Source of the DNA: Polaribacter butkevichii | Lineage (GTDB): Bacteria; Bacteroidota; Bacteroidia; Flavobacteriales; Flavobacteriaceae | Length of the DNA: 64,000 bases | Direction of reading: 5' to 3' | NCBI RefSeq assembly: GCF_038024105.1 | Contig: NZ_CP150661.1 | Span: 2,313,001-2,377,000, forward strand | Shown here: one piece after another, positions 53,682 to 62,790 of the stretch | Numbering within the stretch: position 1 is the first letter of the stretch | How the letters are laid out: each line of letters starts with the position of its first letter | Program-made: the position numbers and the translations under genes | Notes under the pieces: model-generated | What the model was told of the DNA's origin: nothing | The model's input: only the letters and a program-made list of their open reading frames with translations | Database searches by the model: none

Positions 53682-55028
53682 ATGGAAATATTAATAAAAG
53701 CATCGCAATTTATTTTAAGTTTATCTTTATTAATTGTATTGCACGAGTTAGGGCACTTTATCCCTGCAAAATTGTTTAAAACAAGAGTAGAAAAATTCTA
53801 CTTATTCTTTGATTATAAATTCTCAATCTTTAAGAAAAAAATTGGTGATACTGTTTACGGTATTGGTTGGATTCCTTTAGGCGGATATGTAAAAATATCT
53901 GGTATGATTGATGAAAGCATGGATACTGAGCAGATGGCTTTGCCTGCACAACCTTGGGAATTTCGTTCTAAACCTGCGTGGCAACGTTTAATTATAATGT
54001 TAGGTGGAGTTTTTGTAAACTTTGTTTTAGGTATTTTTATATACATTATGTTAATGTATACTTATGGTGAAAAATATTTACCAAACGAAAATGTAAAAGA
54101 TGGTGTTTGGGTACAAGATTCGTTAGCCATTAATTTGGGCATAAAAACAGGAGACAAAGTGCTTACCATTGATGGAGAAAAAATTAAAAAATTCTCTGAA
54201 TTAACACTTGGATTTGTAAATGGAAATAATTTTCAAATAGAGAGAAAAGGAGAAATTATTGATAAAGTAATTCCGGAAGATTTTATTTCTCAATTAGTAG
54301 ATAGAGGTAAAGATGCTGGGTTAATTTTACAACCAAGAATCCCTTTTATTATTGGAGCCGTTGCTGCGGAATCACCTAACATAGGTGCCGATTTAAAACC
54401 TAAAGATATAGTTGTTGCCATTAATGGAAATATCATAAAGTATTTTGATGAAGCGCAAACAGAATTAGATAAATTTAAAAATCAAGACATTAAAATAACC
54501 GTTAAAAGAGGTATTGAAACTAAAGAACTACCTGTAAAAGTTACGGATGAAGGAAAATTAGGTGTTAGTTTAGGACAGTTACCTTCTAAAGACTTAGAAA
54601 GACTGGGGTATTACACATTAGCAAACATAGAGTATTCTTTTGCAGAAGCAATTCCTGCAGGATGGAACAAATCTGTAAAAACACTAACAGATTACATAAA
54701 ACAATTAAAGAAAATTTTTAATCCAAGTACTGGTGCTTATAAAGGTTTAGGTGGATTTATTTCTATTGGAAGTATTTTTCCTAGCGAATGGAGCGCACAA
54801 TCTTTTTGGAACATTACAGCTTTCTTATCTATTATGTTAGGTTTTATGAATCTTTTACCAATACCTGCTTTAGATGGTGGACACGTTGTATTTACCCTTT
54901 GGGAAATGATTACAGGTAAAAAGCCAGGAGATAAATTTTTAGAATATGCTCAAGTAACAGGTTTTATTCTTTTAATAGCATTGTTACTTTTTGCTAACGG
55001 AAACGATATTTTTAGGTTATTTAACTAA
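53682..55028 (+). CDS. rseP: Site-2 protease RseP
   Basis: 448-residue intramembrane metalloprotease. The zinc motif HELGH in VLHELGHFIPAKLF lies in the first helix, the second motif NLLPIPALDGGH in the last helix bundle; one or two PDZ-like regions between (TIDGEKIKKFSELT, AINGNIIKYF). Cleaves anti-sigma factors and signal-peptide remnants in relatives; the substrate here is unknown. Followed by a terminator shared with the minus-strand zinc-ribbon gene. Confidence 0.95.
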   Translation: MEILIKASQFILSLSLLIVLHELGHFIPAKLFKTRVEKFYLFFDYKFSIFKKKIGDTVYGIGWIPLGGYVKISGMIDESMDTEQMALPAQPWEFRSKPAWQRLIIMLGGVFVNFVLGIFIYIMLMYTYGEKYLPNENVKDGVWVQDSLAINLGIKTGDKVLTIDGEKIKKFSELTLGFVNGNNFQIERKGEIIDKVIPEDFISQLVDRGKDAGLILQPRIPFIIGAVAAESPNIGADLKPKDIVVAINGNIIKYFDEAQTELDKFKNQDIKITVKRGIETKELPVKVTDEGKLGVSLGQLPSKDLERLGYYTLANIEYSFAEAIPAGWNKSVKTLTDYIKQLKKIFNPSTGAYKGLGGFISIGSIFPSEWSAQSFWNITAFLSIMLGFMNLLPIPALDGGHVVFTLWEMITGKKPGDKFLEYAQVTGFILLIALLLFANGNDIFRLFN

Positions 55029-55045
55029 ATAAAATAAAAACTATT

Positions 55046-55078
55046 AAAAAGCCTCACTATACCAGTGAGGCTTTTTTT
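55046..55078. terminator. Bidirectional terminator of rseP and the first zinc-ribbon gene
   Basis: AAAAAGCCTCACT / AGTGAGGCTTTTT (55046-55058 and 55064-55076) with a 5-nt loop. Its right end touches the stop codon of the minus-strand zinc-ribbon gene. Confidence 0.9.
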
Positions 55079-55232
55079 ATATTTTAAAAGAACGATTAAT
55101 TATAGAAAACCAAGTGTACTGTGTATTACAGTTATCACAAGCATACGCTCTGGCACCTGGAATTAATTTAGCAATCGGCTTTCTTCTCATTCTATGCCTA
55201 GACACAGATTTACATCTTGGGCAAGCTTTCAT
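55077..55232 (-). CDS. 51-residue zinc-ribbon microprotein, copy 1
   Basis: Starts ATG at 55232 and ends TAA at 55077. Sequence: MKACPRCKSVSRHRMRRKP, a basic linker, then AYACDNCNTQYTWFS and a short tail. Two CPxC/CxxC knuckles (CPRC and CDNC) 24-25 residues apart would bind one zinc ion, a ribbon suited to nucleic acid or ribosome binding; the middle is rich in Arg/Lys/His. I do not recognise a named family. A near-identical paralogue lies 433 bp away with a 42-bp identical DNA block. Confidence 0.82.
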   Translation of the reverse strand: MKACPRCKSVSRHRMRRKPIAKLIPGARAYACDNCNTQYTWFSIINRSFKI

Positions 55233-55469
55233 AATTATTACTGATTGGTTAGACACTTGAAATTTAGTGAGATTGTAAAGGATAAATATATTCTAGATTA
55301 CCTGATTTATATATTATAATTAATAGGTACATCCCCCTATTTACAAGGTTAAAACCATAACTATAAACACTTTACAAATACGTTTTTAAAAACATTATTA
55401 ACGCTAATTCATTTATTCTTTTTTAGAATAGAAAGGATATTAAGTTATTTAATTTAGGAAATAGCTCAC

Positions 55470-55502
55470 AAAAAAGCCTCACAATTTTTAAAATAGTGAG
55501 GC
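55470..55502 (-). terminator. Terminator of the second zinc-ribbon gene
   Basis: Arms GCCTCAC (55476-55482) / GTGAGGC (55496-55502), 13-nt loop, T-run on the minus strand. The GCCTCAC/GTGAGGC core is the same as in the terminator of copy 1. Confidence 0.8.
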
Positions 55503-55509
55503 ATTTTTG

Positions 55510-55665
55510 TTACACTTTAAAAGATCTATTGATAAGAGAAAACCAAGTGTACTGTGTATTACAGTTATCACAAGCATATGCTTTTGTACCTGGTATTATT
55601 TTAACCAGATTCTTTCTTTTCATTCTATGTCTAGATGCCGATTTACAATTAGGACAAGCTTTCAT
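55510..55665 (-). CDS. 51-residue zinc-ribbon microprotein, copy 2
   Basis: Same length and layout as copy 1: MKACPNCKSASRHRMKRKN, AYACDNCNTQYTWFS, ending INRSFKV (INRSFKI in copy 1). Start ATG 55665, stop TAA 55510. Most differences from copy 1 are conservative (R/K, I/V), which suggests purifying selection on both copies. The two may be differently expressed versions of one function. Confidence 0.82.
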   Translation of the reverse strand: MKACPNCKSASRHRMKRKNLVKIIPGTKAYACDNCNTQYTWFSLINRSFKV

Positions 55666-55806
55666 ATTGGGAGAATTACATTTAGCACTCGCAAGCTACT
55701 AAAAACAAATTATTTAAACACCTGTAGTAATACCTATTTAATGATTATTTAATCTACCTTATTACAACCATCTTTAACATTAAGAACAAGAAAGTAAATT
55801 AGTTAC

Positions 55807-55844
55807 AAAAAAAAACCATCATTCTAAAACATGAATGATGGTTT
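55807..55844 (-). terminator. Terminator of the flotillin/NfeD operon
   Basis: Stem AAACCATCATT / AATGATGGTTT with a loop of about 10 nt; the minus-strand T-run follows. About 30 nt past the flotillin-like stop. Confidence 0.8.
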
Positions 55845-55871
55845 AAATTAAGACTTCTATTTTTAAATAAA

Positions 55872-57287
55872 CTAGTTCTCTTTATCCTCAATAATCTCTG
55901 CAGATACCTCTGCTGGAATATCTTTCCCTTTTAAATAACTTGGCAACTCCATACCGGCCATATTAAACATTTCTTGTAATGGCGGTACTGCTTTATACAT
56001 ACCAGAAATAAAGTTAGATGTTGATGTTTTACCATCTTTTCCTCCACCATTTTCCCAAACCGTAACTTTATCAATCTTAATATTTTTAATGGCATCTGCT
56101 TGTGTTTTTACCAATTCTGGTAATTTATCTGCAATTAATAATAAGGCTGCGTTTTGAGAATCGTTTCCTGCTGCTTTTACAATTTGATCTAAACCAGCTG
56201 CTTGCTTTGTTAAAACTTCATACAAACCTTGTGCTTCTGCTTGCGCTTTAAATAAAATTGCATCTGCCTCTCCTTTTGCTATTCTTCTAATGTTTTCCGC
56301 TCTTGCTTCTGCATCTATTTCTACTTTACGTTTATCAATTTCTGCAGGTACAATAATATCTGCTAATTGAGATGAACGTTCTCTTTCTGCTCTGGCAACC
56401 TCTGCTTCTTGCTCTGCAGCATAAGATTCTTTTAATGCGTTTGCTGTTTGTACCTTTTCTGATGCAATTGCTGTACGTTCTGCTTCTGCTTCTCTTTGTC
56501 TACGTACCGAGTCTGAATTGGCTACGGCAATTTTTGCTGTATTTTCTCCTTCTACTGCCTGTGCGTTTGCTGCCGCAACTTGTGTTCTTTCATCTTGTAC
56601 CGCATTTGCCTCTCCAATAGAACCATCTCTATTTTTCTCTGCTACAGATTTTCTTGCTGCGTTAATTGCATGTGCAGCTGCCTCTTTACCTAAAGCTTCT
56701 ATATAACCAGATTCATCAACAATATCTGTAATATTTACGTTGATTAATTTTAATCCGACTTTTTTTAACTCGGTTTCTACACTTTGTGAAATATTTGCTA
56801 AAAACTTATCACGGTCGTTGTTAATTTCTTCAATATCCATTGATGCAACTACCAAACGTAATTGACCAAAAATAATTTCTTGTGCTAAATCCTGAATACT
56901 GTCTTGGTCTAAACCTAATAATCTTTCTGCAGCATTTTGCATAATTCCTGGTTCTGTAGAAACCCCAATTGTAAATCTACTTGGTACATTTACACGAATA
57001 TTTTGCTTAGAAAGTGCGTTTACCAAATTTACTTCTATAGAAATTGGTGTTAAATCTAAAAATTGATAATCTTGAATTACTGGAAAGATAAATGCGGCTC
57101 CACCATGAATACATTTAGCAGATTCTCCTCCGCCTACTTTTCCATAAACAACCAAAATTCTGTCTGACGGACATCTTTTATACCGTTTTACCATTGCAAT
57201 TAGCAATATAAAAACGAAGAGAATTGCAATTCCTATTCCGATTAATCCAGCAAATTGACTGGCTTGTAATACCATAAAGTTTAACAT
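55872..57287 (-). CDS. Flotillin-like SPFH/band 7 membrane protein
   Basis: 471 residues. N-terminal hydrophobic segment (about 12-32), SPFH domain (DRILVVYGKVGGGESAKCIHGGAAFIFPVIQDYQ), then a long Ala/Glu-rich coiled coil (VAAANAQAVEGENTAKIAVA onward) and a C-terminal tail. Flotillin-like proteins organise membrane microdomains and often pair with NfeD proteins, as here. Downstream of the NfeD-like gene by 9 nt. Confidence 0.92.
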   Translation of the reverse strand: MLNFMVLQASQFAGLIGIGIAILFVFILLIAMVKRYKRCPSDRILVVYGKVGGGESAKCIHGGAAFIFPVIQDYQFLDLTPISIEVNLVNALSKQNIRVNVPSRFTIGVSTEPGIMQNAAERLLGLDQDSIQDLAQEIIFGQLRLVVASMDIEEINNDRDKFLANISQSVETELKKVGLKLINVNITDIVDESGYIEALGKEAAAHAINAARKSVAEKNRDGSIGEANAVQDERTQVAAANAQAVEGENTAKIAVANSDSVRRQREAEAERTAIASEKVQTANALKESYAAEQEAEVARAERERSSQLADIIVPAEIDKRKVEIDAEARAENIRRIAKGEADAILFKAQAEAQGLYEVLTKQAAGLDQIVKAAGNDSQNAALLLIADKLPELVKTQADAIKNIKIDKVTVWENGGGKDGKTSTSNFISGMYKAVPPLQEMFNMAGMELPSYLKGKDIPAEVSAEIIEDKEN

Positions 57288-57296
57288 AGCTTTTTT

Positions 57297-57869
57297 TTAA
57301 TTTTGAGGTTCTACTATTAATATTCCGTTATTTGTTACTTCTATTACTTTAATTATTTTTCCTTGTTTTAAATCTTCATTACAATCTGTTAAGGCTTCTA
57401 ATTCTCTTAAAGCTCCTTGAATTTTAATCTGAATTTTACCTGTTTTAGATCTATTTGCACCAATTGTTAAATAAACTTCACCAATAGCATTTAGAGCATT
57501 TTTCATTTTTAAGGTTCCGCTAGAAGATAATTTACTGATGTAATAAAATAATGCTGCCATTACAAACATCATCAATAAACCAAAAAACACAGAGATCATA
57601 ATGGTGGTTCCGGTAGCGTTTCCTGCATCCATACTTGCAATTCCACTCCATCCAAAAATGGTAAAAAAAGCAACTAAGTTTTTTAAAGTAAAAAACTGAA
57701 ATCCGGCTCCAGTATCTGCGTCTATTTCGGCATCTACATCGCCAATATCATCTGTTTCGGCGCCAATTATTGTGGTTATTAAAACCAACAAAAACATAAA
57801 TGTAGAAATTCCGGTAATTACCCAATAGGTCTTTTCGAAAGTAGTTAATTCTTGAAACCATTCCATCAT
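57297..57869 (-). CDS. NfeD-like membrane protein
   Basis: 190 residues with about three membrane helices (near 15-38, 63-85 and 90-114) and a C-terminal soluble beta domain (GEVYLTIGANRSKTGKIQIKIQGALREL). Partner of the following flotillin-like gene; such pairs are widely conserved. Precise job in the microdomain unknown. Confidence 0.85.
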   Translation of the reverse strand: MMEWFQELTTFEKTYWVITGISTFMFLLVLITTIIGAETDDIGDVDAEIDADTGAGFQFFTLKNLVAFFTIFGWSGIASMDAGNATGTTIMISVFFGLLMMFVMAALFYYISKLSSSGTLKMKNALNAIGEVYLTIGANRSKTGKIQIKIQGALRELEALTDCNEDLKQGKIIKVIEVTNNGILIVEPQN

Positions 57870-58256
57870 AGCAGTTTGTTTTAAAAAAGTGAATAAATAT
57901 AAAGTTTTTTGACTGAATAGAACACGTTATTCTATCATTCTAAAGAGAAACTCATTTTTACTTTATCCAACTTTAAAAAGCGCAATTTTGTTGGGTGTAA
58001 ACTTTAATAAACATCAAAAATGAATAGAATTAAAGTACTAAGTATCATTAAGCTTCTCTTATAAGTAGTTTAAAACTTAATTTTGTTACATAAAATTTTT
58101 AATAATTATTAAAAAACAAAAAAGCCCTGACACAAATATGTCAAAGCTTTTTCTTACTTCCCCTTTTTAATTCATTATGCAATACAAATAAAACGTTACT
58201 TAACTACATAAAATAACATGAATAAAAATCATCAAACTTGTTTTAAAAACAACCTT
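57870..58256. other. 387-bp intergenic region
   Basis: Between the NfeD-like start and the bioB stop. Contains the bioB terminator (58118-58153). A 14-codon plus-strand frame at 58020 (MNRIKVLSIIKLLL) is too short to call. No RNA gene or repeat seen. Confidence 0.5.
58118..58153 (-). terminator. Terminator after bioB
   Basis: Imperfect hairpin AAAAAGC-cc-TGACA / TGTCA-aa-GCTTTTT around an 8-nt loop, with T-run on the minus strand. Confidence 0.6.
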
Positions 58257-59339
58257 CTATGATTTTAGTCGTGCTTCTTCATTTCTTTTAATTTTATGGC
58301 CTGGTCTAGTCCATTTTGGTTTTTCTTGTAAAGATTGATATTTAGAATTCTCTGCAGACACTGTTTCTGGTTGTACTTTTTTAGTAAATGGTTTTTGCGG
58401 ATTTAAACCTAATAGTTTAAACATCTTTAGATCCTCATTTACATCTGGGTTTGGAGTTGTTAATAATTTATCTCCTGCAAAAATAGAATTGGCACCTGCA
58501 AAGAAACACATTGCTTGCCCTTCTCTACTCATTTGCGTTCTCCCTGCAGATAAACGAACCTGCGTTTCTGGCAAAACAATTCTGGTTGTTGCTACCATAC
58601 GAATCATGTCCCAAATTTCAACGGGTTTTTCATCCTCCAGAGGAGTTCCTTCAACGGCAACTAACGCATTAATAGGTGTAGATTCTGGCTGCGGATTTAA
58701 TGTAGACAAAGCAACTAACATGCCTGCTCTATCTACCTCAGTTTCTCCCATTCCAATAATTCCGCCAGAACAAACAGTAACATTTGTTTTACGTACATTA
58801 TTTATAGTATCTAATCGATCTTGATAACCTCTTGTAGAAATTACTTCTTTGTAATATTCTTCTGATGAATCTAAATTATGATTATAGGCATACAAACCTG
58901 CTTCGGCCAACCTTTTAGCCTGATTTTCGGTAACCATACCTAACGTACAACAAACCTCCATCTCTAATTTATTTACAGTTCTCACCATGTCTAAAACTTG
59001 GTCAAATTCGGGTCCGTCTTTTACATTTCTCCAAGCGGCTCCCATACAAACTCTAGAACTTCCACTTTCTTTTGCTCTTAACGCTTGTGCTTTTACCTGG
59101 TTTACAGTCATTAAATCATTACCTTCTACATTGGTATGGTATCTTGCTGCTTGCGGGCAATAACCACAATCTTCGGAACAACCACCTGTTTTTATTGATA
59201 ATAAAGTTGATACCTGCACTACATTAGGATCATGTTGTTCTCTATGAATCGTAGCTGCCTCGTACAACAACTCCATTAAGGGTTTGTTATAAATTTCTAA
59301 GACCTCTTCTTTTGTCCAATTATGCCTTACTTCACTCAT
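58257..59339 (-). CDS. bioB: Biotin synthase
   Basis: Radical SAM enzyme inserting sulphur into dethiobiotin. 360 residues; radical SAM motif GGCSEDCGYCPQAARYH (C-x3-C-x2-C) and the later MVTENQAKRLAEAGLYAYNHN, with YxNxx and RLSAGRTQMSREGQAMCF carrying the arginine ligand of the 2Fe-2S cluster. Eighteen nt downstream of the TonB receptor gene and in the same direction. No other bio genes are in the window. Confidence 0.96.
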   Translation of the reverse strand: MSEVRHNWTKEEVLEIYNKPLMELLYEAATIHREQHDPNVVQVSTLLSIKTGGCSEDCGYCPQAARYHTNVEGNDLMTVNQVKAQALRAKESGSSRVCMGAAWRNVKDGPEFDQVLDMVRTVNKLEMEVCCTLGMVTENQAKRLAEAGLYAYNHNLDSSEEYYKEVISTRGYQDRLDTINNVRKTNVTVCSGGIIGMGETEVDRAGMLVALSTLNPQPESTPINALVAVEGTPLEDEKPVEIWDMIRMVATTRIVLPETQVRLSAGRTQMSREGQAMCFFAGANSIFAGDKLLTTPNPDVNEDLKMFKLLGLNPQKPFTKKVQPETVSAENSKYQSLQEKPKWTRPGHKIKRNEEARLKS

Positions 59340-59357
59340 CGCTATTTTTTTTATGTA

Positions 59358-61181
59358 TTAAAATGCATAACGCAAACCGAATAACACATTACTTGGTGGC
59401 ATTGGCACAAAACCAGATTCTATATAATCTGCATCAAAAATATTATTAGCTGTTACCGTAAAACTAAATTTATTAATAGCTACAATTATAGAAGCATCCC
59501 AAACATTATAACTTGTACCCACAGTTCTTTCTGCATGTTTATAAATAATGTTTTGTCTTACATTTTTAAACAATCTACTTGCAAAACGAGTTATAAATTG
59601 ATGTTTTAATGTGTTTAAAGAATAACGAGATAAATCTTTATTCTGTTCTAAAATATCATCCTCTAAAAAAGTATACCCAAAAGATAATGTTTGTTTAAAA
59701 TCACTTAATTTAAAGTGATAATCTACATTTGCCTCAAAACCTTTGGTATTTACTTTTGCAATATTAGTGGCAGTAAATTTAGATATTGTGGTGTTTTCTC
59801 TAATAAAATCGATTAAATCAGTAGCATCTCTATTAAAAAGAGCAACAGAAGTTGTAAATTTTCCTGTGTTATACTTTAATCCTATTTCTTGTGCAAACGC
59901 TTCTTCTGGCTCTAAGTTTTCATTTCCTATAGTTCCTGGATCATTATAATACAAATCTGTATACGTTGGTATTCTATACGTAACACCTAAGTTTCCGTAA
60001 ACTTTTAAGTTTTCAGAAAACTGATACCCAATATCTAATCCTGGAAACGCATGAAACTTAAAATCAGAAAAATAAGTAACCGCAACTCCTGGTGTAATAT
60101 CTAACTTGTCATCAGCAAATTTAAAACGATGTTCTAAAAATAAATTAGCCATGGTTCTGCTTCTTTTTCCTAAATTATTACTGCTGATAAAAACTCTAGA
60201 AACATCTACTCCAAAACCGGTAACTCCTAAATCTGATGTATAAGACGCATTGGTTTCTACACCTACTTTATTGGTAATATGTAGGTTTCTAAAAAAACTA
60301 GGATCATCTCTTTTTAATAAAAAGATATCTTGTCCTCTTTTCCAATAAACTCTTGGCGTAATTTTAAATTTTTCGGTTCTAAAAGTTGTTGATACTCCTA
60401 ATAAACTATTCTGAGTTTCTTCATATTCATGCCAATCTGGATTGGTGGTATAAAAATTTTCTGCTCCATACTTTTTATCAAAAAAAGTAGCAATTACTTC
60501 TATAGGTTGCTTTTCTTTATTAAAAACACCTTTTAAGAAATAATTTTTATTTTCATAATCAGAATTATTTCTATAACCGTTCGATTGTAAAACACCTGCG
60601 TGTGCTATAATAGAGGTGTTTTCAAAATCTTTGCCAACAGTAATAGAACGATTAATTTGACCAAAAGACCCCGCTTCTACATTTGCAGAAACCGTATCTT
60701 CTAATTTATTTTTAGTAACAATATTGATTGCTCCTGTAAATGCATTTTGTCCGAAAACTCTAGCAGCAGGACCTTTAATAATTTCTATTCTTTCAATAAC
60801 TTCAATAGGTAAAGCGGCATTCATGGTATGATGTCCTGTTTGTGCATCATCCATTTTAATTCCGTCAATTAAAAGTAATGTTTGATCGAAACCTCCACCT
60901 CTAATATATAAATCTGCCTGACTACCTGCAGTTCCTCTTCTTCTAATATCTACACCTGCAACTTGCTGTAATAAATCTGCAACATTTGTAGCAGCACTAT
61001 TCTTTATTACTTCGGATGAAATAACATCTATCGTTCTAGAATTCTCTTTAAAAGGCAAATCTATTCTAGTAGATGTAATTACAATTTCTTTTAAAGTGTC
61101 TCTTTTTATAGGAGCTACCTGAGCATTTATCTGTAAAGCAGAAAAAATAAGGGTGCTAACTAACGCAATTTTAATTTTCAT
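59358..61181 (-). CDS. TonB-dependent outer membrane receptor (BtuB-like)
   Basis: About 607 residues from ATG 61181 (signal peptide MKIKIALVSTLIFSALQINA; an upstream in-frame ATG at 61202 adds only MVFKLLF). Plug domain starts EIVITSTRIDLPFKENS (TonB-box region) and includes GSQADLYIRGGGFDQTLLLIDG and ERIEIIKGPAARVFGQNA; the rest is a 22-strand barrel ending in ANNIFDADYIESGFVPMPPS...LRYAF. Ligand not deducible. In one operon with bioB, which hints at biotin or dethiobiotin. Confidence 0.9.
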   Translation of the reverse strand: MKIKIALVSTLIFSALQINAQVAPIKRDTLKEIVITSTRIDLPFKENSRTIDVISSEVIKNSAATNVADLLQQVAGVDIRRRGTAGSQADLYIRGGGFDQTLLLIDGIKMDDAQTGHHTMNAALPIEVIERIEIIKGPAARVFGQNAFTGAINIVTKNKLEDTVSANVEAGSFGQINRSITVGKDFENTSIIAHAGVLQSNGYRNNSDYENKNYFLKGVFNKEKQPIEVIATFFDKKYGAENFYTTNPDWHEYEETQNSLLGVSTTFRTEKFKITPRVYWKRGQDIFLLKRDDPSFFRNLHITNKVGVETNASYTSDLGVTGFGVDVSRVFISSNNLGKRSRTMANLFLEHRFKFADDKLDITPGVAVTYFSDFKFHAFPGLDIGYQFSENLKVYGNLGVTYRIPTYTDLYYNDPGTIGNENLEPEEAFAQEIGLKYNTGKFTTSVALFNRDATDLIDFIRENTTISKFTATNIAKVNTKGFEANVDYHFKLSDFKQTLSFGYTFLEDDILEQNKDLSRYSLNTLKHQFITRFASRLFKNVRQNIIYKHAERTVGTSYNVWDASIIVAINKFSFTVTANNIFDADYIESGFVPMPPSNVLFGLRYAF

Positions 61182-61219
61182 AAATAGTAATTTAAATACC
61201 ATGCAAAAGTCGTAACTTT

Positions 61220-61264
61220 CCGGACGACTAAACTAGTCCAGTTTTAAAATGATAGGTAGTCCGG
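61220..61264. promoter_or_regulatory. Candidate operator: repeated TAGTCC half-sites between the receptor and the MocR gene
   Basis: TAGTC occurs at 61234-61238 and 61257-61261 as a direct repeat (TAGTCCAGTT and TAGTCCGGTT, 23 nt apart), and GACTA at 61226-61230 makes a dyad with the first. CCGGAC at 61220 and GTCCGG at 61259 also mirror each other. MocR regulators usually bind direct repeats in divergent promoters. The last half-site is inside the MocR coding start. Confidence 0.5.
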
Positions 61265-62745
61265 TTAATATACTTTTTAAACAATTAATTGATTTTGACA
61301 AATCGATACCTCAACCTGTGTACATACAAGTTGCACAGCAAATTATAAATGCAATACAACGTGGCTATTTAACAAAAGGAACTCTTTTACCAGGAACTCG
61401 CGTATTTGGTCAATTGTTAAAAATCCATAGAAATACAGCTGTTGCAATTTACGAAGAATTAGCCTCACAAGGTTGGGTAGAAATCATACCCAATAAGGGC
61501 ACTTTTATTTTAGAGCCAGAATTAAAAACAGCAAAAATAAAAGCGACTTCACAAAAAATAAATCAAGCATACAATTACGCCAAAACAACAGGGTTTCCAT
61601 TTCAAAAATCATTTCATTTAGCATCAACTACGCAGTTAACAGATGCAAAGTATATTATTAATGACGGCAAACCCGATTTACGTTTGCACCCTGTTCATCA
61701 ATTTTCTAGATGGTATAGTGCGGCTATGAATCGAAAAACATTGATAAAAAAATGGAATAGAGCTAACGAATCTTCTTATTCCTTATTTCAAACACAGCTC
61801 TCTAATTATTTAAATGCAACAAGAGGTTTTCACATCAAACCCAACAACTTAATTAGTACACGTAGCACAGAGATGAGTTTGTATATTGTTTCTCAATTAT
61901 TGATAAAACAAAATGATGTAGTATTGGTAGGTCAATTAAGTAATTATGCCGCCAATATGATTTTTCAGCAAGCAGGCGCAACCATTAAAACAATCCCGGT
62001 AGATGCCAATGGTTTAGATATAGATTATATTAGAAAACATTTTATAAAAGGCAGTATTAGATGTATATATATATGTGCGCATAGAGATTACCCAACCATG
62101 GTTAAATTAAGTGTAGAGCGTCGTTTAGCTTTAATGCAATTAGCTGCAGCATACGGTTTTGCAATTATTGAAGATGATTACGATTACGATTTTCAGTTCG
62201 AAGGTTCTGCAATGTTACCAATGGCAAGCGCCGATGTAAACGGAATGGTTATTTATTTAGGAAAATTAGGGCAATCATTATTCCCTAGTTTTCAAACAGG
62301 ATTTGTAATAGCACCAGAAAACTTAATTTCAGAAGCAAAAAACTATTTACAATTATTAGATGCACAAGGCGATTTAATTCAGCAACAAATGTTATCCGAA
62401 TTAATTAATGAAGGTGAAATTTATCGTTTGATGAAAAAAAACATCATCATCTACAAACAAAGACGCGATTGTTTGTGTAAACTCTTAACGCAATATTTTT
62501 CTGAAATAGCACAATGGGAAATTCCTGCTGGCGGATTAGCAATTTGGTTACAATTTCAGCAGCATATATCTTTGGTCAAACTAGCTGAAGAAGCAGAAAA
62601 GCACGATTTATTTCTACCCAAAACAGTTCTTTATCAGGATAAAAACACCTGCGCTATCCGTTTTGGTTTTGGTCATTTAGATTTAGAAGAGATAGAAACA
62701 GTGATTAAAAAATTAAAAAGTGCTTATAATAAGGTAACTGAGTAA
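61249..62745 (+). CDS. MocR-type (GntR/aminotransferase-fold) regulator lacking the PLP lysine
   Basis: 498 residues. N-terminal GntR winged helix (PVYIQVAQQIINAIQRGYLTKGTLLPGTRVF, HRNTAVAIYEELASQGWVE) and a fold-type I aminotransferase domain with IIEDDYDYDFQFEG. Family members usually have IGSLSKMLAPAFRTGF; here the segment is LGKLGQSLFPSFQTGF, so Gln342 replaces the PLP-binding lysine, and the usual HQYPT motif reads AHRDYPT. It therefore probably does not use covalent PLP. Divergent from the receptor-bioB operon. Confidence 0.88.
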   Translation: MIGSPVNILFKQLIDFDKSIPQPVYIQVAQQIINAIQRGYLTKGTLLPGTRVFGQLLKIHRNTAVAIYEELASQGWVEIIPNKGTFILEPELKTAKIKATSQKINQAYNYAKTTGFPFQKSFHLASTTQLTDAKYIINDGKPDLRLHPVHQFSRWYSAAMNRKTLIKKWNRANESSYSLFQTQLSNYLNATRGFHIKPNNLISTRSTEMSLYIVSQLLIKQNDVVLVGQLSNYAANMIFQQAGATIKTIPVDANGLDIDYIRKHFIKGSIRCIYICAHRDYPTMVKLSVERRLALMQLAAAYGFAIIEDDYDYDFQFEGSAMLPMASADVNGMVIYLGKLGQSLFPSFQTGFVIAPENLISEAKNYLQLLDAQGDLIQQQMLSELINEGEIYRLMKKNIIIYKQRRDCLCKLLTQYFSEIAQWEIPAGGLAIWLQFQQHISLVKLAEEAEKHDLFLPKTVLYQDKNTCAIRFGFGHLDLEEIETVIKKLKSAYNKVTE

Positions 62746-62790
62746 GTTCTTAAAAATTAGTTTTTTTCTAAGATTAAGATATTAACAACG

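Noticed and set aside
58020..58064. 14-codon plus-strand frame (MNRIKVLSIIKLLL)
   Set aside because: Too short, no clear start context or family; may be a chance frame in AT-rich DNA.
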